Positions 1 to 9,142 of a stretch of DNA of 64,000 nucleotides are shown one piece after another. The notes under the pieces were generated by a model. That model worked only from the letters and a program-made list of their open reading frames with translations. It ran no database searches and had not been told where the DNA came from. Position 1 is the stretch's first letter. Each line of letters begins with the position of its first letter. Made by a program: the position numbers and the translations under genes. This DNA comes from Saprospiraceae bacterium (lineage in GTDB: Bacteria > Bacteroidota > Bacteroidia > Chitinophagales > Saprospiraceae): positions 1 to 64,000 of the forward strand of contig JADKGI010000015.1 in assembly GCA_016722285.1 (NCBI GenBank), read 5' to 3'.

Positions 1-2
1 TT

Positions 3-2210
3 GTTCTTGACGAACTTGGCAATCCAGTGCCGCTTGTAGATTTGCAGGGAAAATTCAGAGCTGAGCTCGAAGAAATAGGAGGAAAATATGTAAAAAACGA
101 ATATTATAAAGATGGTGAAGCACCCGAGAGATCAGTCGATGTGGAGATTGCCATAAAATTGAAAGAGGAAAATAAAGCCTTCAAAGTCGAAAAATACGTC
201 CATAACTACCCGCACTGCTGGCGAACTGATAAGCCTGTGTTGTATTACCCAATGGATAGCTGGTTTATACGATCCACGGCCATGAAAGACAAAATGATTG
301 AACTCAATAAAACAATCAATTGGAAACCAGCACATACAGGAGAAAAAAGATTTGGCAACTGGCTTGAAAATCTGAATGACTGGAATCTCTCCCGATCCAG
401 ATATTGGGGCATACCTCTTCCTATCTGGCGGACTGATGACGCCACTGAGGAAATATGTATTGATTCAATCGAAAAATTGAGACAGGAGATTTCAAAAGCA
501 AATAGTAAACTAGGTATAAATCAGATTCTTCCAAATGATCTGCATCGACCTTATATCGATGAGATAGTACTAGTCTCTCCGACAGGAAATCCCATGAAGC
601 GGGAGCTGGATCTGATAGACGTATGGTTTGATTCAGGGTCTATGCCTTATGCTCAGTGGCATTATCCTATGGAAAATAAGGATCTGATAGAAAAAGGCCT
701 CAAATTCCCTGCTGATTTTATTGCTGAAGGCGTAGATCAAACCCGTGGTTGGTTTTTTACACTGCATGCGATCGCAAGCATGGTTTTTGAGAGTGTGGCA
801 TTCAAAAATGTGGTGTCAAACGGATTGGTTCTGGATAAAACCGGGGTTAAAATGTCAAAACGTCTGGGCAATGTCATTGATCCATTCGAAACAATAGAAG
901 AGTATGGAGCAGATGCCACCAGGTGGTATATGATATCCAATGCCCAACCCTGGGATAATCTCAAGTTTGACCTGGAAGGTATCGATGAAGTCAGGCGCAA
1001 ATTTTTCGGAACCTTATTCAATACATATTCATTCTTCTCATTGTATGCTAATATTGATGGTTTTGACTATAAAGAAAAAAATATTGCCCTGGAAAACAGA
1101 CAGGAGATAGACCGATGGATTATATCACTACTGAACACCCTTGTGAAAGAAGTGGAAGCTGAATTCAGCGATTATGAACCAACCAACTCTACCAGAAAAA
1201 TAATGACATTTGTGGATGAACATCTGAGCAATTGGTATGTTCGTCTCTGTCGAAGGAGATTCTGGAAGGGTGAATATAGTGAAGACAAAATTGCTGCCTA
1301 TCAGACATTATATGAGTGTCTTGCTACTATAGCTAAATTAATGGCTCCTGTCGCCCCAATGTTTGCTGATTGGCTGTATTTGAATCTGAACCATGCTACA
1401 AATCTCGAAAAGCATGAGTCAGTGCATCTGGCGGATTTCCCCGATTACGACCCCAAAGCTATCGATCAGTTACTCGAACAACGCATGGACTATGCACAAC
1501 GTATCTCCTCTCTCGTATTATCAATAAGAAAGAAAGAAGGCCACCGTGTCAGGCAACCTTTGTCCAAAATTTTACTCCCGATACTGGATCCAACATTTAT
1601 AAAACAGGTAGATGCCGTCAAAGAATTGATCCTTTCTGAAGTCAATGTAAAAGAAATCGAATATATTACTGATACAGAAGGATTCATCAGTAAGAAAGCC
1701 AAAGCAAATTTTAAGACATTGGGCAAGCTTCTGGGGAGGCATATGAAAACCGGGGCACAAATGATTTCAGAATTTGATCAAAAAACGATAGCACAACTCG
1801 AAACAACAAACACCCATATTCTTGAGATAGACAACGAACGTATCATGCTGTCTCTGGAGGATGTGGAAATAAGCTTTGACGAAATACCTGGCTGGCAGGT
1901 TGCTGTAGATAGAGATATCACGGTTGCATTGGATATAAATCTGACAGACGATCTGATTGCTGAAGGAATTGCAAGAGAGCTTGTCAACAGAATTCAGAAT
2001 ATCCGAAAATCAAGTGACTTTAATGTCACAGATAGAATAGATATCATAATAGAAGATCATGTGTTGATCCGGCCAGCCGTAGAAAATTTTGGAGATTATA
2101 TCAAAAACGAAGTACTCGGAAATAAGATAGAACTTAGTTTAAACCCGGAGGGAGAAATGGTCGAAATACTTGAAAACCTGAACCTTAGAATTTCTGTCAG
2201 GAAAGTATAG
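3..2210 (+). CDS. ileS: Isoleucyl-tRNA synthetase, 3' part (truncated by window start)
   Basis: Class Ia aminoacyl-tRNA synthetase that charges tRNA-Ile in the cytoplasm. The reading frame is already open at base 3, so the GTG at 27 is an internal codon and the N-terminal Rossmann half lies upstream. Visible are the end of the editing region, the DVWFDSGS and EGVDQTRGWFFTLH blocks of the catalytic core, the KMSKRLGN signature (bases about 850-875) and the anticodon-binding domain with ADATRWYMI and the NWYVR region. The C-terminal extension to a stop at 2208-2210 is of the kind found in long bacterial/eukaryote-like IleS. About 735 codons are present of an expected 1100 or more. Identification is secure. 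Confidence 0.97.
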   Translation, partial: VLDELGNPVPLVDLQGKFRAELEEIGGKYVKNEYYKDGEAPERSVDVEIAIKLKEENKAFKVEKYVHNYPHCWRTDKPVLYYPMDSWFIRSTAMKDKMIELNKTINWKPAHTGEKRFGNWLENLNDWNLSRSRYWGIPLPIWRTDDATEEICIDSIEKLRQEISKANSKLGINQILPNDLHRPYIDEIVLVSPTGNPMKRELDLIDVWFDSGSMPYAQWHYPMENKDLIEKGLKFPADFIAEGVDQTRGWFFTLHAIASMVFESVAFKNVVSNGLVLDKTGVKMSKRLGNVIDPFETIEEYGADATRWYMISNAQPWDNLKFDLEGIDEVRRKFFGTLFNTYSFFSLYANIDGFDYKEKNIALENRQEIDRWIISLLNTLVKEVEAEFSDYEPTNSTRKIMTFVDEHLSNWYVRLCRRRFWKGEYSEDKIAAYQTLYECLATIAKLMAPVAPMFADWLYLNLNHATNLEKHESVHLADFPDYDPKAIDQLLEQRMDYAQRISSLVLSIRKKEGHRVRQPLSKILLPILDPTFIKQVDAVKELILSEVNVKEIEYITDTEGFISKKAKANFKTLGKLLGRHMKTGAQMISEFDQKTIAQLETTNTHILEIDNERIMLSLEDVEISFDEIPGWQVAVDRDITVALDINLTDDLIAEGIARELVNRIQNIRKSSDFNVTDRIDIIIEDHVLIRPAVENFGDYIKNEVLGNKIELSLNPEGEMVEILENLNLRISVRKV

Positions 2211-2269
2211 ATTTATTAAAACCTGCCTTCAGCTAACTCGTAATGCGGATATTTCCAACCATGAGTATC

Positions 2270-3124
2270 CTATTTCAATTTCGCACCAAAGGTATCGCCA
2301 TCATCAATATTTCCTGATTGATAGCCACGATTGAACCAATACATACGCTCTTTCGAAGTGCCGTGTGTATATGTTTCCGGCACGGTATATCCTTGGGTAT
2401 TATTCTGAATATTATCATCTCCTACCGCCGCAGCTGCATTTATGGCTTCTTCAGCATCTCCCGCTTCAAGATATTTATTGATATGATGAGCCCATACACC
2501 TGCAAGAAAATCTGCCTGCAATTCTGTAGCTACCTGTACCTGATTTCCCTGTGCTTCATTAAGTCTCTGCCTAAGATTTTGAGTTTCTCTGAGGATTCCC
2601 ATCTGATTCTGCACGTGGTGTCCAATTTCATGTGCAATGACATAAGCTATTGCAAAATCTCCTCCTTTAGCCCCGAATCTTTGTTTCAGCGTATTAAAGA
2701 AGGACATATCTATATACACCGTTTCATCACCAGGGCAGTAGAATGGACCTGTACTCCCGCTGGCTCCGCCACAAGCAGACCTGGTAACGTCTTTAAATAA
2801 AACCAATTTAGGCTCTTTGTAAACCATTCCTTTCTCCTGAAACAGCTTCTTCCAGATATCTTCTGTATCTGCAAGTACGGTGGATATAAACTGTCCAACC
2901 ACTTTTTCCTCAGCTGTAAGTTCCGTAGGTGCCTGCGAACCTCCCCCTTGATTCATTTGATTTTCAAGCTGTTGCATAATTTGTCCATCATCTCCTCCTA
3001 AGAACAACTGTATCAATAAAAATATAATCCCAACTGCGCCACCTCCTGCTACTACCTTACCAGTAGTGCCCAATCCTCTGCGATCTTCTACATTTTCACT
3101 TTGTCTGCGTCCTTCCCATTTCAT
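2270..3124 (-). CDS. Neutral zinc metallopeptidase, YpfJ family
   Basis: Predicted membrane-anchored zinc peptidase of 284 residues (Pfam family Zn_peptidase_2, known in E. coli as YpfJ). A short charged N-terminus is followed by one hydrophobic segment (about residues 24-42), a Gln/Gly-rich linker, then the catalytic domain. The HEIGHH zinc motif lies near residue 171 and the downstream third ligand is in ELQADFLAGVWA. The C-terminus carries the family's SKERMYWFNRGYQSG motif. It converges on ileS with a 59-base gap. Substrates of this family are poorly known, so the role is left as a general metallopeptidase. Confidence 0.92.
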   Translation of the reverse strand: MKWEGRRQSENVEDRRGLGTTGKVVAGGGAVGIIFLLIQLFLGGDDGQIMQQLENQMNQGGGSQAPTELTAEEKVVGQFISTVLADTEDIWKKLFQEKGMVYKEPKLVLFKDVTRSACGGASGSTGPFYCPGDETVYIDMSFFNTLKQRFGAKGGDFAIAYVIAHEIGHHVQNQMGILRETQNLRQRLNEAQGNQVQVATELQADFLAGVWAHHINKYLEAGDAEEAINAAAAVGDDNIQNNTQGYTVPETYTHGTSKERMYWFNRGYQSGNIDDGDTFGAKLK

Positions 3125-3385
3125 ATTTTTTTGCTTTTATAAATTTTATTAGATTAATATACGTTTGATTCAAAATAAAAGTTTCTGCCATTATGACTTA
3201 AAAAGAATACAATAGTAACAATACTAATTGAAAATATTAATTATTTGTAATAATATACTTGTATCAAAATTCTTTTCTTCTCTCAACTGTTATCAGGCAT
3301 TAAAAAATTTACCATAATAGATCATAAGATTCTTGTTAGTGGCGGAAAAAATATATTTTTACAAATAATTTACACAATATCCATC

Positions 3386-5239
3386 ATGACAAAAGTAATC
3401 AAAAAGTTTTATTTGTACTTCTCGCCTTTCGTTTTATTCTACCTTTTCACTTTCGGAAGCCATCTTTCTGGTCAAGGGAATAAAAATTATTATGATGGCC
3501 CGTATATTGATAATATTGGAGATTCCTTAAAAATTCAATGGGTTGAAGCGGGGCTGCCGCATGATAGTACTATTTTGAAATCCACAGCCACTATTTTTAA
3601 TATATCAGGACTTCCTGTTGTGGATTTATCAAAACTGGATATTATAGAGGAGGATAATTGGGAGTTTGACAATGTTAAAAAATTTATTGTAGTCAGTGAC
3701 ATCCACGGCAAATATGAAACTATGATTTCACTTTTGAATGCCCATAATGTCATCGATTCTTTAGGCAACTGGAGTTTTGGTGAAAACCATTTGGTAATAG
3801 CAGGAGACCATTTTGACAGAGGGGATAAGGTTATGGAGATTTTGTGGTTTCTATTCAAACTTGAAAAACAGGCCCTGGAAGCAGGCGGAAAGGTTCACGT
3901 ATTGCTGGGTAATCATGAAGTGATGATAATCAATAATGACCTGCGATATCTGAATGTCAAATATGCATACACTTCAGGAGCATTACAAAGGCGATATTTC
4001 GAAGCACAAAGAATGGTGGATGCCAATATATCGGGGCAGGATATTAACAGATATTTTAGGGATTCTATATTAGTGAATTCAGCAAAAAATATGTCAGAGA
4101 GTCCGATTATTGCGCTGTTGACCGGTGATGAAGGGCCATTGTGGTACAGAGGATATGCGGATACACTTTCCTACCATGAAGACTCATTGAATAACGTGTT
4201 GAATTTCTATAATGTCAACAGCATCATTGTGGGTCATACGATTATGCCTTCAATAACACCTAGATTTGGTGATAAATTATTTTTAATTGATTGCGGTCTG
4301 GTATCCGGAAACAAAGGTGAAGTTTTAATATGGAAGGATGATCAGTTTTACAGAGGCAAATCCAACGGTAAAAAATCAGAGTTTATAAAAACTGTCAAAA
4401 AAGAAAAGAGGAGCCTTTTTGAAACCATTTATAATTTGGAAACCAATAAAGGAAACCCGAAACTTATACTGACCACTAATTTAAAAAACCTCATTAATAA
4501 TAAAATGAAGGAGGAGGAGCAGGAATCTTCCCTTTCATTCCTTACAGCAACTGATTCGACAATAATATCAGCAAATCCAAAAGTGAGAGCCAGAGGTAAT
4601 ATGAGAAAACAAGTCTGCTATTTTCCACCCGTAAAATTTAATTTTGCAAAGAAAGATCTCTCCAAATTTGGCTTCAAATCAGCTGATAAACTCAAAATGG
4701 TGTTGCCTTGCCGAGGTGGAAAATCGAATCAGGAGAAATTATATCAGGAATATTTTTTATACATTCTGTATCAGATTATAGATTCATTAGGGGTGCGCTC
4801 GAAATTGGTAGATATACAGATCCTGAATGAGAAAAATGAAAAAGAAGAAGAATATACGGGATTCATAGTGGAAGATGAAGACTCTTATGCTCTCAGGACT
4901 GATGCGAAGATTGTGGACAGTAGAGCAAGACTGAATTCTACCGTATTGGAGAGAAAGCCCTTTCTCCTCATGTATTTTTTTCAGTATATGATCGCCAATA
5001 CCGATTGGTCAGTCGGAAACAGACATAATGTTATTATAGCCAAACTCCCTCAATATACCAGAGTTGTCGCATTGCCATACGACTATGATTACTCGGGATT
5101 CGTCGGTCAGAGTTATGCGGTACCTGCAGAAAGCCTTCCAATAAAGAATGTAAATGAGCGATATTTTATGCCATACGTTATTTCTGATGAAGAATTTGAT
5201 TTTGCTGTCAAATACTTTCAGGATCATAAACAAAATTAA
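3386..5239 (+). CDS. Exported metallophosphatase fused to CotH-like kinase domain
   Basis: A 617-residue two-domain protein. Residues 1-30 look like an N-terminal signal or anchor. Residues 100-310 are a calcineurin-like phosphoesterase of the Shewanella-like protein phosphatase type: DIHG at 105-108, GDHFDRGD at 140-147, GNHE at 175-178 and GHTIM at 283-287. From about residue 340 to the end it resembles CotH-type protein kinases: RARGNMRKQ at 401-409 followed by a PPVKFNF strand, a GFIVEDED segment, then ANTDWSVGNRHN and LPYDYDYSG, placed like the catalytic and metal-binding motifs of CotH. The kinase assignment is an inference from motif order. The gene stands alone on the plus strand; a tiny ORF overlaps its stop codon. 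Confidence 0.75.
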   Translation: MTKVIKKFYLYFSPFVLFYLFTFGSHLSGQGNKNYYDGPYIDNIGDSLKIQWVEAGLPHDSTILKSTATIFNISGLPVVDLSKLDIIEEDNWEFDNVKKFIVVSDIHGKYETMISLLNAHNVIDSLGNWSFGENHLVIAGDHFDRGDKVMEILWFLFKLEKQALEAGGKVHVLLGNHEVMIINNDLRYLNVKYAYTSGALQRRYFEAQRMVDANISGQDINRYFRDSILVNSAKNMSESPIIALLTGDEGPLWYRGYADTLSYHEDSLNNVLNFYNVNSIIVGHTIMPSITPRFGDKLFLIDCGLVSGNKGEVLIWKDDQFYRGKSNGKKSEFIKTVKKEKRSLFETIYNLETNKGNPKLILTTNLKNLINNKMKEEEQESSLSFLTATDSTIISANPKVRARGNMRKQVCYFPPVKFNFAKKDLSKFGFKSADKLKMVLPCRGGKSNQEKLYQEYFLYILYQIIDSLGVRSKLVDIQILNEKNEKEEEYTGFIVEDEDSYALRTDAKIVDSRARLNSTVLERKPFLLMYFFQYMIANTDWSVGNRHNVIIAKLPQYTRVVALPYDYDYSGFVGQSYAVPAESLPIKNVNERYFMPYVISDEEFDFAVKYFQDHKQN

Positions 5240-5370
5240 TGGCTGTTTGTGATGGGGCTACATATCTGGATGAGAAGAGGAGAGAAAATAACAAAAAATT
5301 TCTGAGTGGGTTCTTTGATGAACTGGACAGACCGGACAGGCTCAGAAATAATATTAAAACAAAAGAATAG
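5239..5370 (+). CDS. Possible 43-residue ORF, unknown
   Basis: An ATG overlaps the TAA of the phosphatase-kinase gene (TAATG), giving a 43-codon charged reading frame that ends one base before the stop of the convergent DUF5706 gene. There is no signal peptide and no family I recognise. Stop-start overlap is typical of translational coupling, but a frame this short may also be chance. Low confidence. Confidence 0.25.
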   Translation: MAVCDGATYLDEKRRENNKKFLSGFFDELDRPDRLRNNIKTKE

Positions 5371-5371
5371 A

Positions 5372-5962
5372 TTAAAATAGAATAGCAAGGATAAATCCAA
5401 TAAAACTCAATATCATCCCCAAATTAAAAATTTTGTAGGATCGTTTTACCAGCTTATATTTTGATGCCAGATTGATACCAAAATAATATAGATCGCTGAC
5501 TATTATCTGGTTTGTCGATTCTTTGTCTGCCATGGTTTCCTGAAAAAGTATTCTGTATTCTTCCAGAGTAAGATCTGCATAGTTGGTAAAGAAAAAAGGA
5601 CTTCTCTTTGTTTTCTTCTTTTGAATCTCAGACGTTTGCTTATTCCCGCTGAAGGGAGAGAGCACCATAGCTGAATAGATGATAGTCAGTAAACATGTCA
5701 CTGCAAACATAGCCATCGGAATGTAGAATTTTTTATCAATGATAATTTGATAATTGGCCAAAACAATAGGAATTAATATCGTAAGCATCAATGAGTTAAT
5801 ACTTATGAGAATGTGTGCTTTATTATCTGCAATATTTGTCAGATTGATATAATTTCGTTGAGTAGTCCGAATCAGGCTTAATATTCCACCTTTGATATTA
5901 GTCGGGGTTGATTCTTCATTGCCATCGACATCTATGTCATCAAAATCGTTTTGTTTGTTCAT
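5372..5962 (-). CDS. Pycsar-type membrane effector (DUF5706/PycTM-like), orphan
   Basis: A protein of 196 residues when started at the ATG at 5962. The frame is open to 6070, but a Bacteroidota -7 box (TACATTTG, minus strand, 5991-5998) lies between, so the shorter start is preferred. An acidic N-terminus precedes RTTQRNYINLTNIADNKA, the signature I associate with DUF5706, the Pycsar effector family PycTM. Two transmembrane helices follow, then a soluble segment (SPFFFTNYADLTLEEYR, then LYYFGINLASKY) and a final helix. Known PycTM proteins respond to cyclic pyrimidines and impair the membrane during phage infection. No nucleotide cyclase lies nearby and no HD domain is attached, so a defence role is only a possibility. 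Confidence 0.7.
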   Translation of the reverse strand: MNKQNDFDDIDVDGNEESTPTNIKGGILSLIRTTQRNYINLTNIADNKAHILISINSLMLTILIPIVLANYQIIIDKKFYIPMAMFAVTCLLTIIYSAMVLSPFSGNKQTSEIQKKKTKRSPFFFTNYADLTLEEYRILFQETMADKESTNQIIVSDLYYFGINLASKYKLVKRSYKIFNLGMILSFIGFILAILF

Positions 5963-5990
5963 AATAAGGAATGGATAGAAAATTATAATG

Positions 5991-5998
5991 CAAATGTA
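5991..5998 (-). promoter_or_regulatory. -7 box of the DUF5706 gene
   Basis: TACATTTG on the minus strand matches the Bacteroidota -7 consensus TAnnTTTG. It sits 28 bases upstream of the ATG at 5962. A TTTG at 6014-6017 is a possible -33 element but the gap (15 bases) is short. Confidence 0.45.
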
Positions 5999-6230
5999 AT
6001 AAAAAATGATGATCAAATTGAATATATGCAGCTTCAGATAAATTTCCACAAACTCAAACAAAATTCTCAAAATCAGAATCTACTTTTCAGCCATAGATCA
6101 GGTAAACATTCCAGGTAAATTAAGGAAAATAAAAATAGTTGAAACCGCAGATTTATGTTTGGATAACAATGAAGTGATTTAAATATTGGGGTTTTTATCT
6201 CCAATATTAAAAATTAAATCAGATTTTAAA

Positions 6231-6238
6231 TACCTTTG
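6231..6238 (+). promoter_or_regulatory. -7 box of carB
   Basis: TACCTTTG fits the TAnnTTTG consensus and lies 27 bases before the carB ATG at 6266. It overlaps the TTG that begins the longest open frame, which argues against that upstream start. No clear -33 TTTG was found at 17-23 bases. Confidence 0.55.
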
Positions 6239-6265
6239 TGCCCCGATCAGAATTTATCATCGGAA

Positions 6266-7618
6266 ATGCCAAAAGACAGTTCTATAAAGTCCGTACTCAT
6301 CATAGGAAGCGGGCCTATTATCATCGGACAAGCCTGCGAATTTGACTATTCAGGAACTCAGGCATCCCGTTCGCTCAGAGAGGAAGGAGTCACAGTCACA
6401 CTCATCAACTCCAATCCCGCTACCATCATGACAGACAATGTCACTGCTGACCATATTTATCTCTGGCCTTTGACCGTCGAGAGTATAATAAAAATACTGG
6501 AAGAGCAACAAATTGATGCCGTACTTCCAACTATGGGTGGACAAACAGCCCTGAATCTGGCTATTGAAGCAGATAATATGGGAATCTGGGAGCGATATGG
6601 TGTCAAGATGATAGGTGTGGATGTCAAGGCAATAGAGCTCACCGAAAACAGAGAAGCCTTCAAACAACACGTAGTAAGTCTGGGAATGAAAGTGGCTGAT
6701 TCATTTATAGCTAATTCATTTCTGGAAGGGAAAGAAGCGGCACAGCAAATCGGATTTCCACTTGTGATTCGTCCATCATATACACTTGGTGGGACAGGTG
6801 GTGGTTTTGTGATGAAAGAAGAAGAATTTGACGAAGCACTCAGAAGGGGCTTGGAAGCATCTCCTTCACATGAAGTATTAGTAGAAAGAGCTGTAATAGG
6901 ATGGAAGGAATATGAGCTGGAGCTGCTCAGAGATAATAATGATAATGTAGTCATTATATGTACAGTAGAAAACCTGGACCCGATGGGCATTCATACCGGA
7001 GACAGCATTACTGTTGCCCCGGCTATGACGCTTTCTGACACTGCTTTCCAACAAATGAGGGACGATGCTATTACCATGATGCGCTCTCTTGGTAATTTTT
7101 CAGGAGGATGCAATGTCCAGTTTGCCCTTAACCCCGAAAACGAAGAACTGATAGCCGTCGAAATCAATCCACGTGTATCCAGATCATCAGCATTAGCCAG
7201 TAAAGCAACCGGGTATCCGATAGCAAAAATAGCCGCAAAATTGGCCATAGGATACAATCTCAATGAGCTGAAAAATCAAATTACTAAAACGACATCGGCA
7301 TTTTTTGAACCTGCACTCGATTATGTCATAGTCAAAATGCCAAGATGGAATTTTGATAAATTTTATGGCGCTGATACCACTTTGGGACTACAGATGAAAT
7401 CCGTTGGTGAAGTAATGGCGATTGGCAGAAATTTTCTGGAAGCCATGCAAAAAGCATGTCAGAGTCAGGAAAATAATCGTGCCGGACTTGGTGCTGATAT
7501 GAAAGAATGGATACAGACTGAAGACATTCTCGCCAGACTCGAAAAAGTAAGTGATGATCGGATTTACCGAGTTAAAGACGCTCTCAGGTTAGGGGGTGCC
7601 GGAAAAATCAATTCATAA
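6266..7618 (+). CDS. carB: Carbamoyl-phosphate synthase large subunit, N-terminal half (frameshifted)
   Basis: First synthetase half of CarB, which makes carbamoyl phosphate from bicarbonate, ammonia from CarA and two ATP for pyrimidine and arginine synthesis. The motifs IGSGPIIIGQACEFDYSGTQ, the ATP-grasp region LVIRPSYTLGGTGGGF and VEINPRVSRSSALASKATGYPIA are intact. ATG 6266 (MPKDSS) is chosen over an upstream TTG. The frame ends at 7618 because of an extra base in the GGGGG run at 7592-7596; removing one G joins LRLG directly to VPEKSIHKLTKIDPW of the next entry. After that correction the whole gene is 938 codons plus stop. Confidence 0.93.
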   Translation: MPKDSSIKSVLIIGSGPIIIGQACEFDYSGTQASRSLREEGVTVTLINSNPATIMTDNVTADHIYLWPLTVESIIKILEEQQIDAVLPTMGGQTALNLAIEADNMGIWERYGVKMIGVDVKAIELTENREAFKQHVVSLGMKVADSFIANSFLEGKEAAQQIGFPLVIRPSYTLGGTGGGFVMKEEEFDEALRRGLEASPSHEVLVERAVIGWKEYELELLRDNNDNVVIICTVENLDPMGIHTGDSITVAPAMTLSDTAFQQMRDDAITMMRSLGNFSGGCNVQFALNPENEELIAVEINPRVSRSSALASKATGYPIAKIAAKLAIGYNLNELKNQITKTTSAFFEPALDYVIVKMPRWNFDKFYGADTTLGLQMKSVGEVMAIGRNFLEAMQKACQSQENNRAGLGADMKEWIQTEDILARLEKVSDDRIYRVKDALRLGGAGKINS

Positions 7619-9083
7619 ACTTACTAAAATTGATCCGTGGTATATCAGACAAATTAAGCGTTTGGTAAAATATGAAGAGAAGCTCATGCGATTCAATGTA
7701 GCAGAAGATATTCCCTTAGATTTTTTTAGAGAATTAAAGTCTGTCGGGTACTCCGATGTACAAATAGCGTGGGTACTCAGGATCAAAGAAGAAGAAGTCA
7801 CCGCACAGAGAAAAAAACTGGGAATTACCCGCACCTACAAAATGGTGGATACCTGTGCAGCCGAATTTGAAGCCAAAACACCTTACTTCTATTCCACCTT
7901 TGATAGTGAAAATGAGAGTATTCCATCTGAGAAAAAGAAAATCATTGTATTGGGTTCAGGTCCTAACAGGATAGGACAGGGTATCGAGTTTGACTATTGT
8001 TGCGTTCATGGATTGCTGGCTATAAAAGAAGCAGGATATGAAGCCATTATGATTAATTGTAATCCTGAAACTGTCTCCACTGATTTTGATGTGGCGGACA
8101 AACTTTATTTTGAGCCTATCTTTTGGGAACACATTGAAGAAATCATCGACCTCGAAAAACCGGAAGGTGTAATAGTTCAGCTTGGCGGCCAAACCGCATT
8201 GAAACTTGCTGAAAAATTCCACAAAAAAGGGATAAAGATCATTGGCACAGACTTCAATAGCCTTGATCTCGCTGAAGACAGAGGAAGATTTTCAGACTTA
8301 CTCAAGGAACTTGAGATACCGTATCCTGAATATGGAGTTGCTCATGATGTCGATGAAGCAATAGAAGTGGCTAAAAGAGTGGGATATCCAGTACTTGTCA
8401 GACCTTCTTATGTCATCGGAGGGCAGCGTATGCGTATTGTTATAAATGATAAAGAACTTGAAACCCACGTTTTAGGCATTTTCAAACACCTCCCGGATCA
8501 TAAAGTATTGATCGACCAATTTTTGGATAGAGCCAAAGAAGCGGAAATAGATGCCATTTACGATGGTGATGTTTTGCACATTATGGGTATTATGGAACAC
8601 ATAGAACCTGCCGGTATTCACTCGGGCGACAGCTCCGCTGTCCTACCTACCTACTCACTCAGTCCCTCGGCTGTCGGGCTGATGGTGGAATATGCTAACA
8701 AACTTGCCGTTGCTCTTAATATAAAAGGTCTGCTCAACATTCAGTTTGCAATAAAAAATGATGATGTATATGTCATTGAAGCCAATCCGAGAGCATCTCG
8801 TACGACACCTTTTATTGCTAAAGCATATCAGGTGCCTTATCTGAAAATTGCCACAAAAGTGATGATGGGAACCCACAAAATTAAAGATTTTGACATAGTG
8901 AAAAATCTGACAGGATATGCTATAAAGGTTCCTGTTTTTTCTTTTGATAAATTCCCCAACGTAGATAAGAATCTGGGCCCAGAAATGAAATCTACTGGTG
9001 AAATGATTTACTACATTAAAGATTTGTATGATCCGTATTTTAGAAATCTGGATAGTCGAAGATCTATGTTCCTGAGTAGATAA
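7596..9083 (+). CDS. carB: Carbamoyl-phosphate synthase large subunit, C-terminal half (frameshifted)
   Basis: Continuation of carB in the next frame. It contains the oligomerisation region beginning KLTKIDPWYIRQIK, then the second ATP-grasp synthetase half (LGSGPNRIGQGIEFDYCCVH, LVRPSYVIGGQRM, VIEANPRASRTTPFIAKA). It ends soon after GPEMKSTGE, with RSMFLSR, so the C-terminal MGS-like allosteric domain that E. coli CarB carries for UMP and ornithine control (about 130 further residues) is absent. The GTG at 7596 is not a real start; it falls inside the G run that holds the frameshift. Natural two-gene carB systems exist in some archaea and Aquifex, but exact repair by one base favours a single gene. 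Confidence 0.92.
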   Translation: MPEKSIHKLTKIDPWYIRQIKRLVKYEEKLMRFNVAEDIPLDFFRELKSVGYSDVQIAWVLRIKEEEVTAQRKKLGITRTYKMVDTCAAEFEAKTPYFYSTFDSENESIPSEKKKIIVLGSGPNRIGQGIEFDYCCVHGLLAIKEAGYEAIMINCNPETVSTDFDVADKLYFEPIFWEHIEEIIDLEKPEGVIVQLGGQTALKLAEKFHKKGIKIIGTDFNSLDLAEDRGRFSDLLKELEIPYPEYGVAHDVDEAIEVAKRVGYPVLVRPSYVIGGQRMRIVINDKELETHVLGIFKHLPDHKVLIDQFLDRAKEAEIDAIYDGDVLHIMGIMEHIEPAGIHSGDSSAVLPTYSLSPSAVGLMVEYANKLAVALNIKGLLNIQFAIKNDDVYVIEANPRASRTTPFIAKAYQVPYLKIATKVMMGTHKIKDFDIVKNLTGYAIKVPVFSFDKFPNVDKNLGPEMKSTGEMIYYIKDLYDPYFRNLDSRRSMFLSR

Positions 9084-9142
9084 TGGTTTTTAGCCTCCTG
9101 AAACTCAAATCCTGATAGTCTGTATTGGCCTAAAAAATAAGA

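Noticed and set aside
2318..2800. 160-codon open frame opposite the zinc metallopeptidase
   Set aside because: Antisense to a well-conserved gene, Cys/His/Ser-rich composition typical of a shadow frame.
5372..5962. A full Pycsar defence system
   Set aside because: Only the effector-like gene is present; no cyclase or nuclease lies within the window.
6266..9083. carB as a natural two-gene (carB1/carB2) system
   Set aside because: The overlap and exact repair by one base in a G-run make a frameshift much more likely.
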